From: Solicola gregarius
GTDB taxonomy: Bacteria; Actinomycetota; Actinomycetes; Propionibacteriales; Nocardioidaceae
Direction: 5' to 3'
Length of the DNA: 64,000 nucleotides
Assembly (NCBI RefSeq): GCF_025790165.1
Contig: NZ_CP094970.1
Span: 3,410,001 to 3,474,000, forward strand
The translations under genes were made by a program, and so were the position numbers. Positions 1 through 8,794 of the stretch are shown here, piece after piece (positions within the stretch are counted from its first letter, which is position 1; every line of letters starts with the position of its first letter). The notes below the pieces were generated by a model. It saw only the letters and a program-made list of their open reading frames with translations, had not been told where the DNA came from and ran no database searches.

Positions 1-143
1 CTACCAACGAGAAGCTCACGCGTACCGCGCTGGCCGAGATCTGCCCGATCACCGCGATCGACCGGCTCGTCACCGACGACGGCGCCGATGCCGAAGCCGT
101 CAAGGCGATTCGCGCGGCGGGTGTCACCGTCGACCTCGTGTAG
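1..143 (+). CDS. DeoR/GlpR-family transcriptional regulator, C-terminal end (partial)
   Basis: Only the last 46 codons are inside the window (frame from base 3). They read TNEKLTRTALAEICPITAID, then a segment containing LVTDDGA and ending AIRAAGVTVDLV. This is the usual end of the ligand-binding domain of DeoR-type sugar regulators, which typically close with a threonine/serine-rich loop, an 'IT/ID' strand and a final 'AAGV.V' strand. These proteins normally repress sugar or sugar-phosphate catabolic genes and respond to a phosphorylated sugar. The DNA-binding half and the target operon lie to the left and cannot be seen, so no specific role can be given. Confidence 0.7.
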   Translation, partial: TNEKLTRTALAEICPITAIDRLVTDDGADAEAVKAIRAAGVTVDLV

Positions 144-287
144 CGCCGTGCGCCGAAGTACGGATCCGCGCCCATGGCGGGCGTCCCATTGGCTGGAATT
201 CGTACCTCGGCGACCTCAGCGGCGCGTACGGTACCTGCAGCACGGGGGAGTGCTGACGTCCGAACGCGACTGAGACACAATGGAGAG

Positions 288-587
288 GTGACCAGTAGTC
301 CAGCACCCGTTGAGATCGAGCAGCCGGAGAGCGATGAGCTCACCGAGCTCGACCCTCCGTGGATGACGATCGTCTGGAACGACCCGGTCAACCTGATGTC
401 GTACGTCGCGTTCGTGTTCCGCACGTACTTCGGCTACAGCCAGGAGAAGGCGAACACATTGATGCTCCAGGTACACAACAACGGCAAGGCCGTCGTCTCC
501 TCGGGATCGCGTGAGGAGATGGAGCGGCACGTCAACGCGATGCACGACTACGGCCTCTGGGCAACGTTGCAGAGGGATCAGAAGTGA
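288..587 (+). CDS. clpS: ATP-dependent Clp protease adaptor ClpS
   Basis: Cytosolic adaptor that delivers N-degron substrates to the ClpAP/ClpCP protease. From the chosen GTG the protein is 99 aa with a short acidic N-terminal tail, then [18 protein letters not shown] (about residues 23-40). This is the ClpS signature whose Asn-Asp-Pro contacts the substrate. The conserved region continues through [17 protein letters not shown], and the C-terminus matches the family end. The open frame runs back to 174, but the sequence before residue 39 of that longer frame is not ClpS-like. The GTG at 288 has GGAGAG immediately in front, too close for a standard ribosome site, so the start may be leaderless or slightly different. 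It is followed by DUF2017 with a 4-bp overlap. Confidence 0.93.
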   Translation: MTSSPAPVEIEQPESDELTELDPPWMTIVWNDPVNLMSYVAFVFRTYFGYSQEKANTLMLQVHNNGKAVVSSGSREEMERHVNAMHDYGLWATLQRDQK

Positions 588-1156
588 AGCCGTTCCGGCG
601 GCGTAGGCGCGGTGGCGTCTACGCGGAGTTCGACGTGCACGAGGCCGAGATGCTCGCCAACCTCGAGGCGCAGCTGATCGAGCTGGTCAGCGACCGCACC
701 GGCACCGGCGAGGCGTCGGCCGACCCGTTGTTCGCGCAGCTCGACGTCGACGGGCCGAGGTCCGCGCCCGATGACCCCGTGCTCGCCCGGCTGTTCCCCG
801 ATGCGTACGGCGACGACGAGGAGAGCGCGGCAGAGTTCCGGCGCTTCACCGAGCCCGCGCTCGCGGCCAGCAAGATCGACAACGCGACGACGGTCATGCA
901 GACCCTGTTGGCCGGTGGGCTGCAGCTCGACGGCTCCGAGCAGAGCGCGACGTCGATCGAGGTCGAGCTCGACGCCGACGGCGTGCAGGCCTGGCTGCGC
1001 TCGCTGACCGACGTACGTCTGTCGGTCGCGGTACGCCTCGGCCTCGACGACGAGGGCATGCACGCGGACGCCGACGACGAGGGGGCGGCGCTGATGGCCG
1101 ACATCTACGACTGGCTGGGCTACGTCCAGGAGTCGCTCGTGCAGGCGCTCGGCTGA
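584..1156 (+). CDS. DUF2017 family protein
   Basis: 190 aa protein starting at a GTG that overlaps the clpS stop (GTGA). It opens with a basic stretch ([11 protein letters not shown]) and continues with [19 protein letters not shown], then an aspartate-rich loop and a helical C-terminus ending [11 protein letters not shown]. This is the DUF2017 family, found directly after clpS in most actinobacteria. Its function is unknown; its fixed position suggests translational coupling to ClpS and a link to protein turnover, but that is inference. No membrane segment or catalytic motif is visible. Confidence 0.85.
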   Translation: MKPFRRRRRGGVYAEFDVHEAEMLANLEAQLIELVSDRTGTGEASADPLFAQLDVDGPRSAPDDPVLARLFPDAYGDDEESAAEFRRFTEPALAASKIDNATTVMQTLLAGGLQLDGSEQSATSIEVELDADGVQAWLRSLTDVRLSVAVRLGLDDEGMHADADDEGAALMADIYDWLGYVQESLVQALG

Positions 1157-1755
1157 TGCCGGGGCGAGCAGCGCCGTCGTACTGGAGCCGCCTGGCGGGT
1201 ACGTACGACGAGGAGGCCGACCATGGCCTGCGGCCCGCAGACGTACGCGAGGCATGGCGCAAGCGCATGGTCGAGTGGCTGCCCGACGCACGCAGCGACG
1301 TCGCCGATCTCGGCTGCGGCACGGGATCACTGTCGCTGCTCGCGGCCGAGCTGGGTCATCGGGTGACCGGCGTCGACTTCGCCGACGCGATGATCGAGCG
1401 GGCTCAGGAGAAGGCGTACGACGCGGGTGTGAAGGTGCGGTTCGTCGTGGGCGATGCGGCGACGCCGCCGCTGGTCCCCGGGTCGATCGACGTCGTGCTC
1501 GTGCGGCATGTGCTGTGGGCGCTGCCCGACCCCGCGGCAGCGGTCGTGCGGTGGTACGACGCCCTGCGACCGGGCGGTCGGTTCGTCCTGGTCGAGGGCT
1601 CGTGGTCGACGGGTGCCGGCCTGGAGTCGGGCGCCGTCGTCGACCTGCTCGCGCCGCATGCGGGCGATGTCGTGGCCGAGCGCCTCGACGACCCCGCCCT
1701 GTGGGGCGAAGAGATCGACGACGAGCGGTACGTCGTGCGCGCTGTGCGTACCTGA
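1156..1755 (+). CDS. class I SAM-dependent methyltransferase
   Basis: 199 aa, starting one base inside the preceding stop codon (TGATG). The Rossmann-fold methyltransferase motifs are plain: motif I DLGCGTGSLSLLAAELG near residues 52-68 binds SAM, followed by GVDFADAMIERA (acidic motif II), GDAATPPLVPGSIDVVLVRH (motif IV region) and LRPGGRFVLVEG (post-motif). It resembles the UbiE/COQ5-like Methyltransf_11/25 group. The substrate cannot be told. It sits at the end of the clpS-DUF2017 run and is probably co-transcribed with them. Confidence 0.85.
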   Translation: MPGRAAPSYWSRLAGTYDEEADHGLRPADVREAWRKRMVEWLPDARSDVADLGCGTGSLSLLAAELGHRVTGVDFADAMIERAQEKAYDAGVKVRFVVGDAATPPLVPGSIDVVLVRHVLWALPDPAAAVVRWYDALRPGGRFVLVEGSWSTGAGLESGAVVDLLAPHAGDVVAERLDDPALWGEEIDDERYVVRAVRT

Positions 1756-1760
1756 ACTTG

Positions 1761-1811
1761 GGGTCTATGTGGCATCGGTTGATACCTATTGGACCGATGC
1801 CACATAGACCC
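1761..1811. repeat. intergenic palindrome, family A copy 1
   Basis: Perfect 19-bp inverted repeat (arms GGGTCTATGTGGCATCGGT at 1761-1779 and its complement at 1793-1811) around a 13-base loop TGATACCTATTGG. It starts just after the methyltransferase stop and lacks a T-run, so a plain intrinsic terminator is not the whole explanation. The centre, CGGTTGATACCTATTGGACCG, recurs almost unchanged at 55930-55950 within another palindrome. Confidence 0.8.
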
Positions 1812-1962
1812 GAGTTCGCACGGCTACGCCGGGCGGCGTACGCAGACCGCGCCGCCCTGCGCCCGGCGGCGCAGCGACGGTCGCGCCCCGTGTGCGATGT
1901 GCGCGGGCTCCGAAATGCGGAGGATCGAAAGCGTTCGATCCACACCGCACAAGGAGAACGTC

Positions 1963-2229
1963 ATGAACGACATCATCGCAACCGGCACCACCGTGCTCGC
2001 CGAGAACGACCACTGGGACGGTCCCGGCCCGTGGTGGCCGATATTTCCGATCCTCTGGCTGCTCGTCATCGCCGGGATCGTGTTCGCGGTCACCCGTTTC
2101 GGCCGTCGCGGCTGGCACGGCGGCACGCACTCGGGCGAGGCCCGGCTCGGGGAGCGGTACGCATCCGGCGAGATCGGCGAGGATGAGTACCGCGAGCGCC
2201 TCGCCGTACTCCGCGAGAACCGCAAGTAG
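1963..2229 (+). CDS. small membrane protein with SHOCT domain
   Basis: 88 aa. The ATG at 1963 is preceded by AAGGAGAACGTC, a good ribosome site; the frame is open back to 1789 but lacks such a site there. One transmembrane helix (PIFPILWLLVIAGIVFAV, about residues 26-44) is followed by a glycine/histidine-rich linker. The C-terminus RLGERYASGEIGEDEYRERL is a SHOCT (short C-terminal) motif, usually found at the ends of oligomerising membrane or secreted proteins. Function unknown. Confidence 0.75.
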   Translation: MNDIIATGTTVLAENDHWDGPGPWWPIFPILWLLVIAGIVFAVTRFGRRGWHGGTHSGEARLGERYASGEIGEDEYRERLAVLRENRK

Positions 2230-2260
2230 GGACCGACGAGGTGCCCGCCCGGACCTCCCG

Positions 2261-2329
2261 GCCCCGTGAGCCGCACGTTCCAGCCCCAGAATCCGCGAAG
2301 TAGGGGCCGAACCGTGCGGCTCACGGGGC
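2261..2329. repeat. intergenic palindrome, family B copy 1
   Basis: Near-perfect 20-bp inverted repeat (GCCCCGTGAGCCGCACGTTC at 2261-2280; complement with one inserted C at 2309-2329) around a 28-base centre that begins CAGCCCCAGAATCCGCGA. The same architecture and centre (CAGCCCCA, CGCGA, GGG.C spacing) is found at 9921-9987. It sits between the SHOCT gene and mec and would form a long stable stem in RNA or a cruciform. Confidence 0.75.
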
Positions 2330-2407
2330 GGGTGCGGCGGTACGACCCGCGGGTCTCAGGATGCGGACGAGACCGTCTCGCGATCGACCCCCGCCTAGGC
2401 TCGACAC

Positions 2408-2872
2408 GTGCTCACCATCGACCAGGCGACGTACGACGCGATCGTCGCGCATGCGCGACGCGACCACCCCGACGAGGCGTGCGGGGTCGTTGCCGGTGCC
2501 GTCGGCTCAGACCTGCCGACCCGGCACGTACCCATGCTGAATGCCGCGATGTCGCCGACGTTCTACGAGTTCGACTCGACCGACCTGCTCAAGCTCTACC
2601 GTGAGATGGACGACCGCGACGAGGAGCCGGTGGTGATCTACCACTCGCACACCGCCACCGAGGCGTATCCGTCACGCACTGACACCGACCTCGCGCAGGA
2701 GCCGGGCGCTCACTACGTACTGGTGTCGACCGAGGAGTGCGGCAACGGCGACGGGCCGACCCCGTTCCGTTCGTACCGCATCGTCGACGGTCAGGTGACC
2801 GAGGAGGACGTGACCGTCGTCGCTGCCTACGGAGAGGCTGTCGAGGAATCACCCCGCGACACGAGTCGTTGA
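2408..2872 (+). CDS. mec: JAMM/MPN+ metalloprotease releasing cysteine from CysO (Mec)
   Basis: 154 aa M67-family metallopeptidase. The zinc-site pattern is present: Glu23 in DEACG, then HSHTATEAYPSRTD with His79, His81 and Asp92. In mycobacteria Mec hydrolyses the CysO-cysteine adduct to release free cysteine and mature CysO. The neighbours here are the same partners in the same order: a ThiS-like carrier 31 bp downstream, then cysM. The GTG start at 2408 gives the standard family N-terminus. By homology this is the final step of O-phosphoserine-dependent cysteine synthesis. Confidence 0.9.
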   Translation: MLTIDQATYDAIVAHARRDHPDEACGVVAGAVGSDLPTRHVPMLNAAMSPTFYEFDSTDLLKLYREMDDRDEEPVVIYHSHTATEAYPSRTDTDLAQEPGAHYVLVSTEECGNGDGPTPFRSYRIVDGQVTEEDVTVVAAYGEAVEESPRDTSR

Positions 2873-2903
2873 AGCCTACGTCTGCAAACTGCGAGGAGAA
2901 CTC

Positions 2904-4132
<1,229 letters not shown>

Positions 4133-4197
4133 CCGGTCATTCGAACCCGGCGCGGGCGGCTCGCGCTGCGGTAAGGTCGGATGAAGGTGGTGATCGC

Positions 4198-4377
4198 ATG
4201 AGCGGGTTCGGCGGCAACGGCAGTTGGGTACCCACGCACAACAAGCAGGGCGCGAAGGCCTTCATCGCCGGGCGGAAGAATGAGGCCGAGCGCCGCGAGG
4301 CGCAGCGTGAGCGCGAGCGGTATTTCTTCGCCGACGTCCGGCGGTGGGTACGCTCCCGGTTCACCCGCCGTTCCTGA
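4198..4377 (+). CDS. small basic protein, tandem paralogue 1
   Basis: 59 aa protein with an ATG after GATGAAGGTGGTGATCGC. It opens MSGFGGNGSWVPTHNKQGAK, contains FIAGRKNEAERREAQRERER (a charged helix) and ends with a basic RWVRSRFTRRS tail. No known domain is recognised. The next small gene encodes a clearly related protein: both share G.WV.TH, then A..F.A.R..EAERR, then an R-rich end. The charged helix and basic tail suggest nucleic-acid or membrane-surface binding, but this is only a guess. Confidence 0.55.
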   Translation: MSGFGGNGSWVPTHNKQGAKAFIAGRKNEAERREAQRERERYFFADVRRWVRSRFTRRS

Positions 4378-4393
4378 GCGGGCGGTGGCAGGC

Positions 4394-4561
4394 ATGCCGT
4401 TTTCCGGCGACTGGGTACGCACCCACGACGAGCGGAGCGCGATGCTGTTCCTGGCCGACCGAAGACTGGAGGCTGAGCGCCGCGACGCGCGTCGCCGTCG
4501 GCGGCAGAGGCGCTTCGCCGAGCTCCGGTTCCGCGTACGCCTGCGGTTCCTCCGCTACTGA
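4394..4561 (+). CDS. small basic protein, tandem paralogue 2
   Basis: 55 aa (MPFSGDWVRTHDERSAMLF, then ADRRLEAERRDARRRRRQRR, then a basic tail ending RFLRY). It aligns with the protein encoded 17 bp upstream over its whole length, so the pair looks like a tandem duplication that has diverged. The 3' end overlaps the convergent YjbR-like gene by 7 bp. Function unknown. A GTG at 4383 in frame is an alternative start. Confidence 0.5.
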   Translation: MPFSGDWVRTHDERSAMLFLADRRLEAERRDARRRRRQRRFAELRFRVRLRFLRY

Positions 4562-4860
4562 CGCGACTGCAGGTTCCATGCCGCGACGATCGCGTCCTCG
4601 ATCTCGCCCGCATCGCCATCGCGTACATCGGCGACGACCATCATGTGCTTCTCGTATCGCCGCGGGACGCTGAACGTCTCGGGCGACTGACGGAGCAGCA
4701 GGTCGCGTACGTCGAACTCCGCGCGGATCACGAGATACCGCTCGTCCAGCTCACGAGCGATGAGCCGACCTCGGAGCCGCCATTCCCGGCGCCCGTCGTT
4801 CGTACGAGCGCTCACGCCGTCGAGCGCGGACCCGATCCGATCGACGTCATCGAGGTCCAT
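4555..4860 (-). CDS. MmcQ/YjbR family protein
   Basis: 101 aa. The N-terminus MDLDDVDRIGSALDGVSAR and the central FDVRDLLLRQSPETFSVPRR match the MmcQ/YjbR (DUF419-like) family, a small alpha/beta fold with a CyaY-like topology. Members typically read D.DDVR.IAL.LPGV..R and later PETFF.TPHY. The biochemical role is unsettled; DNA binding has been suggested for the family. It is a single gene, convergent with the small-protein pair. Confidence 0.75.
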   Translation of the reverse strand: MDLDDVDRIGSALDGVSARTNDGRREWRLRGRLIARELDERYLVIRAEFDVRDLLLRQSPETFSVPRRYEKHMMVVADVRDGDAGEIEDAIVAAWNLQSRQ

Positions 4861-4920
4861 GGGAGCAGCGTGACACGAACCCGAACCGCTTGCCCTTCGA
4901 CCGGCCGCAGGGGCCGGCTG

Positions 4921-6087
4921 TCAGGACGCGTGGGTCGCGAACGCCGCGCAGACCGCGGTCCGGAAGACCGTACGCAACCGATGGAACGCGGCCGGCTTGG
5001 TGTCCGGCGTGATCTGTGCGTTCACCGACACCACGGCGGATGTACGGCCGTTCTTCGATGCGGCCATGAACTGCGTGTAGCCGGCCGTGTTGCCCGTGTG
5101 CCCGTAGACCGTTCCGCACGGCGTTCGGTAACGGAACACCGCGAGGCCCGCGGTGTTCGTGCCGGGACCCGGTGGCTCCGAGTGGCCGCGACGGAACGTG
5201 AACTGCTCGCTCTGCGTCTCGCCGTCGAACAGTGCGCGCCCGACGTACCCGCGGATGAACCGGTTCTGGTCGCGCGGCGTCGAGACCATACCGCCCGATG
5301 CCCAGGCGTAGCCTGCGGCGAACACACTCGTGACGTCGACGAGCGCACCGTCATCTCTGTCGTAGCCGTGGATCCGGGGGCGTCGCAGGAAGGTGCCGCG
5401 CGGCAGGCTGGTGTTGTGCAGCCGCAGCGGTCGAAGGACGCGCCTGGCGAGGACGGACTCGTACGACCGCCCGGTGGCGTCCTCGACCATCAGCGCCGCG
5501 ACGACGTTGTCGGAGTTCGAGTAGCCGAACCGCGAACCCGGCCGGAACTCGAGCGGTTTGTGCGCGGCGAACCCGAGCAGCCGGCGGTGTCCGGGCGCCT
5601 TGTCGAGGTGGGCGAGCAGGTACGTCCGGAACTTCTTGGTGGCGCTGAAGTCCGGCAGGCCGCTGGTGTGGTGGAGCGCCTGCCGGAGCGTGACCCGGCG
5701 CCATGCCCGCGGCGCCCAGGGCAGCCGCTCCCCGATCGTGTCGCCGAGCTTGAGCACGCCGCGTTCGACGAGCGACAGTACGACGGCGCCGCTGTACGCC
5801 TTCGCGGTGCTGGCGATGCGCATGTGCATACCGCGGGTGATCGGCCTGCCCGTCGTGACGTCGGCGACCCCTGCTCGGAAGGCCCGGCTGTGCCCACCCT
5901 TCTGCACCAGCACGAACGCGCCCTCGGGGGCATTCGGACCATCCATCAGCCGATCGAGTGCGTGGCGGACCCGGTCGTCCGGAGCTCGGCCGGTGCCGGC
6001 GTCGACGTCGGCGGCCGTGCCGCCGAGCAGTGCCGCGGCGAGAGCGGCGGCCACTGCGGTTCGAGCTGTGCGTCTCATCCGAGTCAC
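4921..6087 (-). CDS. secreted serine hydrolase, beta-lactamase/D-Ala-D-Ala carboxypeptidase fold
   Basis: 388 aa. A Sec signal peptide is visible (MTRMRRTARTAVAAALAAAL, then GG...ADA). The catalytic S-x-x-K is STAK at about 93-96, the Y-x-N is YSN in RFGYSNSDN, and the third motif is HTG in VYGHTGNTAGY. These place it in the class C beta-lactamase/DD-peptidase superfamily (PF00144). It probably acts on peptidoglycan peptides or esters outside the cell; the exact substrate is unknown. Family length is normal, and no partner genes adjoin it. Confidence 0.85.
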   Translation of the reverse strand: MTRMRRTARTAVAAALAAALLGGTAADVDAGTGRAPDDRVRHALDRLMDGPNAPEGAFVLVQKGGHSRAFRAGVADVTTGRPITRGMHMRIASTAKAYSGAVVLSLVERGVLKLGDTIGERLPWAPRAWRRVTLRQALHHTSGLPDFSATKKFRTYLLAHLDKAPGHRRLLGFAAHKPLEFRPGSRFGYSNSDNVVAALMVEDATGRSYESVLARRVLRPLRLHNTSLPRGTFLRRPRIHGYDRDDGALVDVTSVFAAGYAWASGGMVSTPRDQNRFIRGYVGRALFDGETQSEQFTFRRGHSEPPGPGTNTAGLAVFRYRTPCGTVYGHTGNTAGYTQFMAASKNGRTSAVVSVNAQITPDTKPAAFHRLRTVFRTAVCAAFATHAS

Positions 6088-6207
6088 CGATTCTTCGTCG
6101 CCGAGTTCCCGGTGGTCGGGCAGAGCCGCACGGCGCGATTCCGGCAGCGTAACGCGCGTGGGCTTTACACCGCAGGCGTTCGGCCACCTCGGCCAGACCG
6201 GTCGTCG

Positions 6208-7597
6208 CTATCGGCGCATCAGCACGACGTCGCCGTGGGTGCCGTAGCCGAGCACTCGCTTGCCCCACGGAGTGCCGTCGAACGTCAGCATCCACTCGCC
6301 GTCGCCGCGGGCGGGCGAGAAGACCTGTGGATGCGGGATGTTCGTGCCGTACGTCGCGTCGAGCACGCCGACTCGCCGCATGCTGAGGTCGTACGCCGGA
6401 TAGTCGCGTGCGTGCCCATCGCTGGCGAGCACCCGCCACTGGCCGTCGAGTCGGGCGATGATCGGACCCTCGCACTGATCGTGGTCGGTGTCGGCGCCGA
6501 CGAGGGTGAGGTCGCCGTCGTACGCGCCGCCGGGGGCCGAGGCGGCGAGCGCCGGATGGAAGCGGAACGGCGCCTGCGACGGGCTCTCGACGTACGCGAT
6601 GCGCCAGCGGCCGTCGATGCGGGTGAGTGAGGGATCCCATGCGCTGTGCCGCGTGGGGAGCGCGAGCGGTGTCGTGTCGAGCACGTGGACGCCCTCGAGG
6701 ACGTCGAGTCCCGTGACGGCGTGACGTACGTGCACGCCTCGGCTCGGCGTGAAGTCGCCCCAGCTGCTCACGACGACGATGCAGCGGTCGCCGTCGACGA
6801 CGATCTGGCCGGCGTGGTCGCCGAGCAACAGCCCGTCGCGACCCGTGTAGAGATGCGCCACCTGCGTCATCTCCTCGGGTCGGTCGAGGTCGATCGCGAA
6901 CACGCCCCAATGCGCCTGCTGGAAGAAGCCCATGCCGGCACAGGTCATGGTCACGTACATCCGGCCGTCGCGTACGTACGGTGTGCCGTCGACATGCTGC
7001 ACCAGATGCGGATCGCGTACGCCCGTCATGCCGAACGGGCCGGCACGTACGTCGCGCACCGTGACCGCCTCCGGGCCGGTGGTGCCCCAGGTGTACGCGA
7101 GGTGGCCGAGCGTCGCGGGCTCTCGCAGGTCGACGAGCGCGGAGACCTCGCTCCGTGCGGTGACGATCGGGCGCCACCCGCGTCCGGAGTCGACGACGCC
7201 GGTGACCTGGTTCTCGCAGAGTACGAACGCGACGCGATGCACCGTGCCGCTGCGCACGCGCCGGGACCTGAGACGGTGCCGGATGCCGTCAACGGTTGCG
7301 ACGATGCGTACCCGCCCCCGGCGTGGCTCGTAGTCGACCACGACACCGTCACCGTCGTGCGCGGTGAGGCCGACCGTGACGGGCGCGGCTGCCTCCTCGA
7401 GGGTGACCTCGATCGCGGCGTACGGAGCCGTGGGGCCGCTACGGGAGCGGTGCAGGTGGTCGAGCCGGCCCCCCCTGGTCGACGCGCTGCTCGAAGCCGG
7501 GGGAGACGATCGCGAACGGACGGAAGCGCGCGTACTCGGCAAATCCGGGCCGGCGCGGGGCGTCGTTCGCGGTCGTCGCGACGTCGAAGGTGGCCAT
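6208..7597 (-). pseudogene. glycoside-hydrolase-like five-bladed propeller protein, frameshifted near N-terminus
   Basis: The natural start is the ATG at 7597, with AGGAGA upstream, reading MATFDVATTANDAPRRPGFA, then EYARFRPFAIVSPGFEQRVDQ. This frame hits a stop after about 52 codons. One base fewer in the C7 run at 7469-7475 (G7 on the coding strand) joins it smoothly to the long frame GGRLDHLHRSRSG that continues to 6208 (about 460 aa in total). The body has repeated blade motifs such as GVRDPHLV, RDGRMYVTMTC, HSAWDPSLTRIDGRWRIAYV and GPIIARLDGQW, as in GH43/GH32-like proteins. The substrate is unknown. The shift may be a homopolymer sequencing error, a real mutation or a phase-variable tract. 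Confidence 0.7.
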
Positions 7598-7600
7598 TGC

Positions 7601-7768
7601 CTAGGTCGTGTCTCCTCGTGCCGCGTCGATGAGTGAGCGGGTCTCCGTGCCCGGTCCGGCAAGGCGCGGGAGCGAAGCTGTAGTTGATTCTCCTTCGAGC
7701 GACCGTAACGCAGCCGGGCGGGATGCGGAGGCACGCGAACCGGCGGGGTACGAGGAGACACGGCCTAG
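7601..7768. repeat. 168-bp element with 22-bp inverted ends in a divergent spacer
   Basis: CTAGGTCGTGTCTCCTCGTGCC at 7601-7622 is repeated inverted at 7747-7768 with 20 of 22 bases matching (inner differences T/C and G/A). The enclosed 124 bp has no coding signal. The left arm supplies the AGGAGA ribosome site of the glycosidase-like gene, and the right arm lies 34 bp before the PRPP synthetase start. It may be a small non-autonomous insertion or a duplicated leader. No flanking target duplication is obvious. Confidence 0.5.
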
Positions 7769-7801
7769 CCAGCCTATCGACCGCGGGATAATCTTCGACG
7801 C

Positions 7802-8794
7802 GTGCGGCAGATCGTGGTGTTTTCGGGGAGCGCTCACCAGGCGTTGGCAACGCGCATCTGCGACGTGCTCGATGTCGAGCTGTCGCCGGCGCCGGTGACG
7901 AGGTTCAGCAACGACTGCCTCCAGGTGCAGTTGCAGGCAAACTGCCGGCAGCGAGACGTGTACGTCGTGCAGCCGCTCGTACCCCCGACGCAGGAGCACC
8001 TGATGGAGCTGCTGCTGATGCTGGACGCCGCTCGAGGCGCGTCCGCCGCCCAGGTGACGGCGGTCATCCCGCACTTCGCGTACGCGCGCTCGGACAAGAA
8101 GGACGCATCCCGGATCTCGATCGGTGGGCGGCTCGTCGCCGACCTGCTGGTCGCCGCCGGAGCGGACCGGGTGCTCACGATGACGCTGCATGCGCCGCAG
8201 GTGCACGGGTTCTTCTCGGTGCCGGTCGACCATCTGACGGCGATCGGTGAGCTGGCCGCCCACTTCCGTGGCCACGACCTGAGCGACACGGTCGTCGTCT
8301 CGCCGGACTTCGGCAACGCGAAGACGGCGACCCAGTTCGCGCGCCTCCTCGGGGTCGACGTCGCCGCCGGCAACAAGCGCCGGCTCGCCGACGACCGGGT
8401 GGTCGTCGACTCGATCGTCGGCGACGTGACCGGCAAGCGTGCCATCATCCTCGACGACGAGATCGCAACGGGAGGCTCGATCGTGCAGCTGCTGGAGAGC
8501 CTCGCGCAGCAGGGGTGCACCGGAGCTTCGGTTGCCACGACCCACGGCCTGTTCACCGGACCGGCGGTCGAACGGCTGCGCGGACATCCGGCGATCGCGG
8601 AGATCGTCACCACCGATACGGTGCCGCCTCCTCCGGTGGACTGGCCGGAGCTTTCCGTACGCTCGGTCGCGCCGCTGTTCGCCGAGGCGATCGCACGCAT
8701 CCATGCCGGCGAGTCGGTCAGCAGCCTGTTCGACGGCGTCGACCCGACCCACGGCCCGCCTCAACCCAAGCTTCCTTTCGGTGCCCGCGACTGA
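7802..8794 (+). CDS. ribose-phosphate diphosphokinase-like protein (PRPP synthetase family)
   Basis: 330 aa starting at GTG 7802. It has the two-domain phosphoribosyltransferase fold of PRPP synthetases: an N-terminal ATP/ribose-phosphate half (VVFSGSAHQALA, HFAYARSDKKD), VVVSPDFGNAKTA, and the PRPP-binding loop AIILDDEIATGGSI. These enzymes make phosphoribosyl pyrophosphate from ribose-5-phosphate and ATP for purine, pyrimidine, His and Trp synthesis. It is more divergent than a housekeeping Prs and has a Pro-rich insert (VPPPPVDW), so it may be a second, specialised copy. The downstream kinase-like gene overlaps it. Confidence 0.8.
   Translation: MRQIVVFSGSAHQALATRICDVLDVELSPAPVTRFSNDCLQVQLQANCRQRDVYVVQPLVPPTQEHLMELLLMLDAARGASAAQVTAVIPHFAYARSDKKDASRISIGGRLVADLLVAAGADRVLTMTLHAPQVHGFFSVPVDHLTAIGELAAHFRGHDLSDTVVVSPDFGNAKTATQFARLLGVDVAAGNKRRLADDRVVVDSIVGDVTGKRAIILDDEIATGGSIVQLLESLAQQGCTGASVATTHGLFTGPAVERLRGHPAIAEIVTTDTVPPPPVDWPELSVRSVAPLFAEAIARIHAGESVSSLFDGVDPTHGPPQPKLPFGARD

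Noticed and set aside
578-1945. Long minus-strand frame of 455 codons across DUF2017 and methyltransferase genes
   Set aside because: It is antisense to two genes with clear families, is very arginine/alanine/proline-rich and shows no domain; it is a GC-composition shadow.
5351-7177. 608-codon minus-strand frame between the two hydrolase-like genes
   Set aside because: It is a shifted frame of the serine hydrolase and the propeller gene, with low-complexity Arg/Pro/Gly content.
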